From: Larix kaempferi
Lineage: Eukaryota > Streptophyta > Pinopsida > Pinales > Pinaceae
Length of the DNA: 64,000 nucleotides
Direction: 5' to 3'
Assembly: GCA_027924585.1 (NCBI GenBank)
Contig: BSBM01000877.1
Location: forward strand, 2,729,501-2,793,500
Shown here: positions 51,501 to 60,500 of the stretch, in pieces
Position numbering within the stretch: the first letter of the stretch is position 1
Layout: every line of letters begins with the position of its first letter
Translations under genes and position numbers: made by a program
Notes under the pieces: model-generated
Database searches by the model: none
Seen by the model: only the letters and a program-made list of their open reading frames with translations
Told to the model about the DNA's origin: nothing

Positions 51501-54500
51501 AAAAATAACCCCAATACCCTTCTGAAGGAAAAACAAAACTCTTTCCAACACCAACACTATTACTTACAGTAAAAGTTGAAACATGTGATAACTCAAACAT
51601 GTCAAAAACCAGTACATGAATGTCTGTGCAAGTGTGTTGTTCTAAAGGAAAAAAAGTACTCTTCCCAAGGTACAGAAGAGATCAGATCCAACAAACTCTA
51701 AATTTTTTCTTACAATAGAAGACATGAAGACTCAAAAACGGTCACAAAAAAAATATGTTCAGATGCACTGCACACAAAATAATAAACCTGTGCACACAAT
51801 AAAACTTGAACGTACATTTTCCATTTTTGTTTTCCTCTTATCTTTTGCTTCCAGCATTGCCACCTCTGCTTCCTGAAAATGTACAGTAAGCTTCATGTAA
51901 ATTGTTTCTCATGCTGAAACAGAAAAGTAAGATCTGAAAAGTTACTAAACAGCAACAACAATAACAATAATAGAACTTCAAGTGTCTCATACACAAGTGT
52001 TTCCAACAATGGAAGCTCACAGTTAGCCAAACCTTTTTGGTTTCTAATATCTACTTTCCTCAGTATCTAACCCACACATTAGAAAATACAGCAAGGTCGA
52101 ACAATTGCAAACCTCTCATTATACGGAGAATCTTTTATTAAGAAAAGGAAATAGCAATAATTATATTGGGAAAGAAAAGAAATGGTTAATCCACCTTAGA
52201 CTTGAAAGTTAAGACTAAATCCTTTTAAATTTTAATTAGTCTTCCTTCTTGAAAAGCTACAATGACATTCTTGATTCCCCAACCTGGTTAATTACACCTC
52301 TATTTACAATGTCTTACAAGAATCCCCAACCATAATCACAGACGGACATCCACAAGATCATTGTTAGTTTTTGAGCTTCAATTTGGTTAAGCAGAAGGCA
52401 TTAAGGATTCAAAGCTGAGTTCCTTAACATAGCCCGGCATTGCCAGCCACACACATTGCTGAATTTTTCAACAAGCTCGCTTCACAAGGTTCCCTCCTGC
52501 CTGGACTTCTCATATTATTCATTCTATTTTAAAATCTCATGACCAGCATAACCCCAATAATAAAAAGACTTTCAGTGGTCATGCTCTAGCCAAGTTATAC
52601 ACTATAATGCATTATGATCTCATCACTTGGCCGGTTTAACATAGAAAACAACATAAGGTCAAGCATGAGTTAGATACAATTATCAGAGAAGGGATCATAT
52701 CTTGATTCTGAGAGCTCTCATCAAGAACTTCTGCTTCATAGACTTTCCCAAAGCCTTTGGCAGTGTCCCCAGATACCTATTTTTCCAAATGCTTGTGATT
52801 ATGCATTCCACAGGAGATTGTCACTATCTTCATGACCATATATGAGAATCCTTGGGCAGGTCCGCACCCATACAGGACAAACAGATGATATACACAGCAC
52901 AACGGTGTCAAGCATGGATGTCTCACCAACAATCTGTATATACGATGTTGAGCTAGAGAGTCTTATCTCAAAGTCAACAAGCCCAAATGGTGGCTGTGTG
53001 CTATGTAATGTTGTTATTGCAATGATATATTTTGAAAATAATATTATTTTGACTTGGGTTTTCAACGGCTTTTGCTACTCATCAAATTTGAGATACAGAT
53101 CACCTAATAGCTAACACCTGGCCAAAACAAAAATTGACATTGAACACATCCAAGAAGGAATCCCAAGTAGTAACTTTTCACCTAGAATGGTGAAATTAGG
53201 AGGAATCCCAAGTGTACCTTGTATCTTTCACCTTCTTGTTCTCTTCACTGGACCTTCCTTTCCTATGATTCTAGTTTAAAGGCAAGAATAAGCACTATAC
53301 TGCTCTTAACCCTGCTTTCACCAAGGTGCCTCTACAGTCCAGGTACTCAGCCAGGTATGGGAGAAATCCCATTCGCAGATGAGTCGGACAGGCAGCAGAT
53401 GGTCGGGTTCACCCTAGTGCCTCCACTCGTCCAAGTGCTCAGCCAAGTATGGGAGAAATCCCATCGGCAGATGAGTCGGACAGGTAGTGGATGGTTGGGT
53501 TCACACTGGTGCCTCTACAGTCCAGGTACTCAGGCAGGTATGGGAGAAATCCCATCGGCAGATGAGTCGGACAGTCAGTAGTTGGCCGTGTGATTGCATG
53601 GGTACCTCTACTCATTCAGGTTCTCAGCCAGGTATGGGAGGACCCCATCGACAGATGAGATGAACAGGTAGTAGATGGTTGTTCCCATTTGCTCGTCTGG
53701 GATCTCAGCCAGGTATGGGAAAAATCCCATCGGCAGATGAGACCTAAGTTGCAGGAAACTCTAGTCTGGCACCCGTTTCACCCTCGGAAACTTGCTGAAA
53801 CTTGGAAACCCGTATGGTACTTGACGGAAACTTGTTTCCGTCCGTACGAAACACGTTTCATGTATGGGAAACACAACCACACAAACGGAAACACGTTTCC
53901 TCTCTTGTAATGGTGTGTTTCCCATCAAATAAAAGTCCATCACTTAAAAACCAGCCCGTAAAGTATCTTTCTACCCACAGATTTCAATAATTAAGGGCTA
54001 ATACATTAAATTTTAAAATAAAATTTAATTCTAGATGCTTCTAATTAGGTTGAAGAAAGTTATAAAGAGAACATCACTTCATTCCCTCCTCACACAAGCC
54101 ACTTGAGCACTCAGGGCCCAGAATATAGCAATAGGCCTTGTGCAGATTGGGATGTTGAGTCAAAATTTGCTGACTTGGACCTCTCTCTTGCTGCACTAAG
54201 TATTGAGGAATTTAGAAGTGGAATTGGAAATACTTCTTCCACTCTACATTCTGATGTTGAGCGTGCTTCTTGTTCTGTTTTTTAGGAAAGCTATGAAGAT
54301 GAGGATGAGTATTAGTATGAGCTCATGCTTTTTTTATTTCCATGTTAGTATTTTCATTGTTCATAGTTTCATACATTGTACTTGTCGCCTCATACATAAA
54401 GGCTAATTTTGGATATATAGTATATAGCATCGTTTATAAATGTTGCTTTTGAATATTACTACTTGCATGAATGAAATGATATAGACTTGGGTTCATGAGT

Positions 54501-57500
54501 CAAATGTGATGTTACATGTATGATTTAAATTTTACCTGTATCATTTAACATTTATCCCTTGGCATTATGCTTGCAACTAAATGTAATTAATAATTTATGG
54601 CTTATGTTTTATAATAATATTGTCCTTGCTCATATATATATATCGCGTTTCCCCGTTTCCAAAATTTGGGGGGGTCGCGTTTCCAATGTTTCCTCATTTC
54701 CCCGTTTCGTCCCCGTTTCGTGCAACTTAGGATGAGATAGACAAGTAGCAAATGGTATAGCAGAGATGGTATAGCTGATATCTCAGATCCAAGGTTGAGT
54801 GATTCTCCTGGACTCACCGAAGGACTAGTGAAGATGATGCATGATGACACTTCTCGAAGGACTGAGACTGTGTGGACAACCTTCAGTATGTATAGAGATG
54901 ATGGAGACAATATGGATGTACAGATGAAACCCAGATGATCATGATGCCAATGAAGACCGAAGAATACCTTCCTCGTTGAGCGGGAGTGTTGGATTTTGTG
55001 CAACTTTGGAAGATATTATTTATTGTATTTCTATTGTATTTTATTGTACCTCCTAAGGGAGATGAACTTGATGTAAATGACTATGCAAACCCTTGAAAGA
55101 ATCAATGTAAACCTTGGGTAGAAAAGAAGCAAAGTAAAAGATTAAAATTAAATTATTATTTGCCCCCCAAGTGAAGTCAACCCAGTCAAATAGAGAAGTC
55201 AGCTCACCTAGGGTAAAAGTCAGTTTTACACTTGTATAAATAAGAGGTTATGTAACCTCATTATCTCACTCACTCACTTCACAAGTTCGCTTTACTTAAA
55301 AGAGAGAAGTTCGCATCTGCTGGAGGAGAAGAAGACTGTTTTGGGGTTTCTACTTTTGGAAGACATTTTCCATCTTTTCTCTTTTATGATTGTACTTTGA
55401 TCTCGCGATTATCATCTCTATACGAAGGTTGTTGGGTTTTCTCCCATTTGGGTTTCCCAGGAAAAACTCTCTGTTATTGTTTTGTGCTTTGTCTTTCTTC
55501 TAGTGATCTTGGTTATGCATTTGAATTATTATGCTATGAATGTATGAAATATAAAATTACAATGACTAAAATACCATGGGTCCTCTAGATCTCCTAAGTG
55601 ATTTTAGATCACTTGAAATCTATGACTACAACTTAATCTTTCGTTGACACAGCTTAAGTCACCTTTTAGCCATTATAACATAAAAGTCACTTGCTCTCTC
55701 AAGCAAGCTCCTAGAGAGGTCTGATGGACAACTCTTGCATGCCCGACCCGTGGCTTATGCAGAAGTACATGTTCGAGCTACAAAAGTTAACACTCTGTCT
55801 TAGCGAGGAAGGTACTTCTAGAAAAACCTCCACCTAGATCTATCTCCAATCCCACCACATCATTCGCTACTATAGTTGTGCCTTTTGAGCTGAATGACTT
55901 CCCTACCACCTACTTTGGAATATGCTCTGTAGATTTGTTCCTCTTAACCATGCTCCTAGGAATCTCCACATGCACCTGAGCATCCATCAATGTCATCTCA
56001 TACCAACTAGTCATGACAGTACTGGAAAAGGCCTCACGCCCATCTTTTGGATTAGAAGACTGAGTCCCTGGTATCAACTCAATCTTCGGAGCCTCTTGCT
56101 CACCCTCTATCACTGACATCATTCCTTGATCCAAGATCCCCCTGGACCCACATACAGGCTGACCTAACAACTTATATAACTTACCCTTGACGACACCAAG
56201 CATCATTGTTGCATCTTGGGTAGCTCCATATGAACGTATGAGCACATGTCCATCCTAGAACACAACCCCATACCCCTTGTACTACAAAGCTAAGATTGAG
56301 AGCACATTTGTCCTCAACTCTGGGAAATATAACACATATGCCACCTCCAGAAAACCTCCTTACTCCAGTTGGAACCTCACTGTTCCAACTCCTACATCAC
56401 ACTTGGCATCAATGCCAAGTTCCACATGTAGATCTAACTTTGTCTCAGACCAACAGGTGAACAACTCATGTGTCTTCATCATGATCTCTGCCTACTTAGA
56501 AAAAAAATACTGCTAACTCTCATGGCTCAGATCTACCCAGATTTGTCCTTATTACCAGATCTGTCTAATGCTAGCCTGTCGACATCTCTTCTCCTTTGGA
56601 CTAATCTCTTTATGCAAAGAGTCTTCCTGTCATCTCCCGATCTCTGGATGAAAGTCCTTCTCCACCCATCTGAGATCCTTGAGTTAGAGTCCATCGTGGC
56701 TCTAGCACTTGAGCAAAAGTCTGTCTTTGCTCCAAAGTGGATGGCATCGGCACATGAGAAAAAGTCCATTTTTTCTCCTATGTGCTTTCTTGTGGCTCAA
56801 ATCTCTAAGTGAAAATCCTTCTTCACTTGCCCGAGATCAACTTGCTAGTTACCCATTGATCTAAAAATTTAGCTGAGAACTTTCTCTACCATAAATCTTC
56901 AAACAAAACAAAATCTTTACTGACTCTTATTTGCTTTGTGAAATCATGAGCATCAATTCGTATGCATCATTAAACATGAACAATTTGTCATAACTAAAAA
57001 AGTGAGAATATAATCAAAATTCACACATACAAAATGACATATACCAAGTGCTAACAGAGTTCGTCAGGCCTCCTGACTACATCTTCAGGTTCGTCAAAGC
57101 TCCAAACCGTTCTTATTAATCTTCCTTCACAACATGCATGCATTTTACATTGACAGAATCATGTGGCGTTCTCTCCCATCTTGGGTAGCCTACTCCTAAG
57201 GCTGTAGCCTACTCCTAAGGCTCTCACATGAAATTTCATAAGCAAGACCTCCTTGCTTAAACTCTCCAATGCTAAGGAAAGATTACAAAGAATGCTTTCT
57301 CCAAAAGCTTACTTCCTTCTCCAAATGGGAGGCTTTTATAGCTTTTTCATGGATGTTTACTCATCACCCATGTTAAGGAGACAATCTATCCCACGATCCC
57401 CTAAAGTAGGATCAAGAGACACCTTGAGGGGGTATGTGGAGGAAAGGTCTCATCTTCCTCCATGAATATCTCAACACCCCTTAGGAGTAGGAAACCAAAT

Positions 57501-60500
57501 GATGTGGTGGATTCTCACACCTTTTTAATTTCCTTTTTACAAATTAAATGAGAATTTTGAATGAGCATCTTCATCTAATTCCCTTTTACATAGTTCTTCA
57601 TTGAATTTCGAATAAAACTCTTTATGAAATTTTTGTTTAAGGAAACCTCCTTTCTGGTCGTAACTTCAACCTGGAATTTCTCCCACATACGAAGTGCATT
57701 TGACCCCGTTCAAGTTGTGTTGGAAATCTCTCTGCGAGCTCTTCGTCGATTGACCACCTACGAAGAAAGTGAAGACCTTCTTCATTCTTCGACTGAAAGG
57801 ATCCTCTTGGATCACCCATCCTTCTGCCATGGCTCAGCAAGCCACCCAACACATTTGTTTTCTGTTGCCCAAATTCACTGCCCATTGCTTGGATTGGCAT
57901 CTTCACTGTTGCCCAAGGCTTCCTATAGCTTTCTGCTATTACTCAAGGTCTATCTTGGGCTACCCGAGCTTTCTGCTCACTGCCTGAACCTTTTTGGGCT
58001 GCCCAAGTCCTTCTAGATGTTGCCAAGATTTTCTTGAGGCTGCCCGCAGCGTATCAAACGATTGTTGGTTTGCTGACATCCTCTTGGCAATAGTTCCTAG
58101 GAGCTTGGCGACTGTTGTGGAAGCTACCTGTCATCACCCTCACTCTACTGTCGTCCACCTCAGGTCTCTGTCGACCTATCTCCTAGCCCACAACCCATCA
58201 ACCTCTACCTCCAGCTCCATGCCCTCACGTCTAGCCACAAACTATGTCGACGAATCTGCTTCGCACGGCTTGCCAGTTGTTCCTTTTCACCCATCAATTG
58301 CGTCCTCCCTACTCCGCAGATCCACTCCTCAACCCTACCTCTAATTGCACCCTCGTTCAACTACCGCACGACTGTCTGCTCCAGTACTCTGCCGTCAACT
58401 ATTCCTCAACGCATGCCTTGGTTTGTCCATCCTCCACGCGAACTCCACGCCCAGCCAGTCTGCCGACTCGTTCTATTGGTACTGACACGAGCTATTGCCA
58501 CTTCCTCCCGCCGACCTAATCTCAACCACGTCCAGCTCCAACGGCACTAGTTGTTCTTCACCTCATCCATTGATTGTTCAAACTCCCGCTGTCACACTTG
58601 TCGACTAGCTAGACCTCTGACCAACCTCTCAACCTGGTTGGCCCAACCTCCTGCAGGTCCTCTAACCTATTGCACGCAAGCCTCCACATAAGTGCTCACC
58701 ACCCGATCAATCGATCCACACTCCAACCTAAGCTTCTTACTCACGTGTCAACAATTCTCCGCCTCAACCCGCTCGTCATCGTTTCTCCATCTCCAGATAT
58801 CGTCGATCTCCAGCACAGGCTTGAACCACATGATCATACAATTGTACGAGGTCGTACACTATTGTACGACGACTGTATGGTGGTCGTACAACGCTTCCCT
58901 TTTTTTCTAAATTTCTTTCTAAGCCTCCATTAAACGATGATTTCCTGCTTAGAGCAAAAACTGAGCTCTGATATCTTGTTAAATTTTACTAAGCCCAGCT
59001 CTGGTTAACAGTCCTAAATAATTTACTGCAATTATTAACTTAGAAAACACTAAGATCTAACAAATTACACAACAAAAAACACAGGAAATCACATGCATTT
59101 GACACTTAGATTTACCCTGGAAAACCCAACTGAGGAAAAACCAGCAAACAGTTTTTTTTATTAAGAATAAACATCCTGGGATAATGGCCCACTGAGGAAT
59201 AATACAATCACAGCAAGATAGCCTAGCCTATCACCTAGATGCTACCTTAACGGTTGCACCTTGCTCCTTTCCTCTGACCCTGCCCCTGGACCTACACACT
59301 TGGCTAAAAGTCCTTCTCCAACCACTCAATGAGATCTACGACGAAGACTTATTCTCTCGTTGACACAACTTAAGTCACCTTTTAGCCAATGTAACATAAA
59401 AGTCACTTGCCCTCTCAAGCAAGTTCTTAGAGAGGTCTTTTGGAGGACTCCTGCATGCCCAACACCTGGCCTATGCAAAAGTACATGTCTGAGCTACAAA
59501 CACTAACAAATTAGATGTTCAGAGAAACTCTGAAAATACGGGGGTGGCCAAAAGTTGGATCAGACAAGGTCTGAGAGTGTGACCAAGAGCTGGATCAAAA
59601 TGTAGCTGCTCTGATACCAATGAAATGAACAAAAATTCATTTACTAACTAATATCCAACATAAGAAGGATAAGAGACAGAAACCCATATAGGATAAGTAA
59701 TAAATAATTGAATATGAATTGATGCCACATGGTTGACTGAGTCCTTTATAGTTAGATAATGCCACTATTAATTGTTTATTACTATTCTTATTGGTACTTT
59801 GTGTGTGTGTGTGTGTGTTCATTAAAAAATTTGAGACACTACATTCTCTGCATTGATTGGCATTGCTTCTGTTATTTGGGGCAGGTTCTACAGCTATTTG
59901 GTTCTCTGTTGGCTGAGAAGAGGATCCCTCTTTGGGGAGGGGATATCCCTTGTTTAATTTTGGGTTCTGAAGCTCAACACCTTCCTTATCTTTAGGTTTC
60001 TCTAGATCATTTAAGACTTGGAAGGAATTGTTGCTCAGGGGAATCACCTTGGATTTTGGAAGGAATTGTTCCTTATTGTCAAGGCTGCTACAGCTGCTTT
60101 TTCTTGCAGATCACAATGTGAAACTAATTCCGATCACTCTGCTTCTGGTTACTCTACATGGAAGGGGCAATCTGCTTTTCCAAAAGAGCTTGGGATTTTG
60201 GGTAGTCCCCTGAGAAGTGCCCATATTCATGGCACAAACCACATTTAAAGGGAAATTTTTCATAATCCAGATCTTGGTAGCAGATCCTACCATCTAGTTG
60301 GAGTAGAATAGCCTCCAGGAGGCAAATTCCTTGCAGATGTGGACGCAAGAATAATGGAATTCCTTTGGCTCTGCTACTTCAATGAACTTTCCCAAGTTGT
60401 CTCCTATTGATTTTGGAGTGTCTCTGTTCTAGAATACCAGTGGAAGGTGTAGTTGGCGGACCCATACTGGCACCAATGCTCTTTCTTCTACTGGCTTAAA

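Noticed and set aside
53219-53581. 120-residue ORF
   Set aside because: Translation of the 92-bp minisatellite whose unit is not a multiple of three overall; it has no family.
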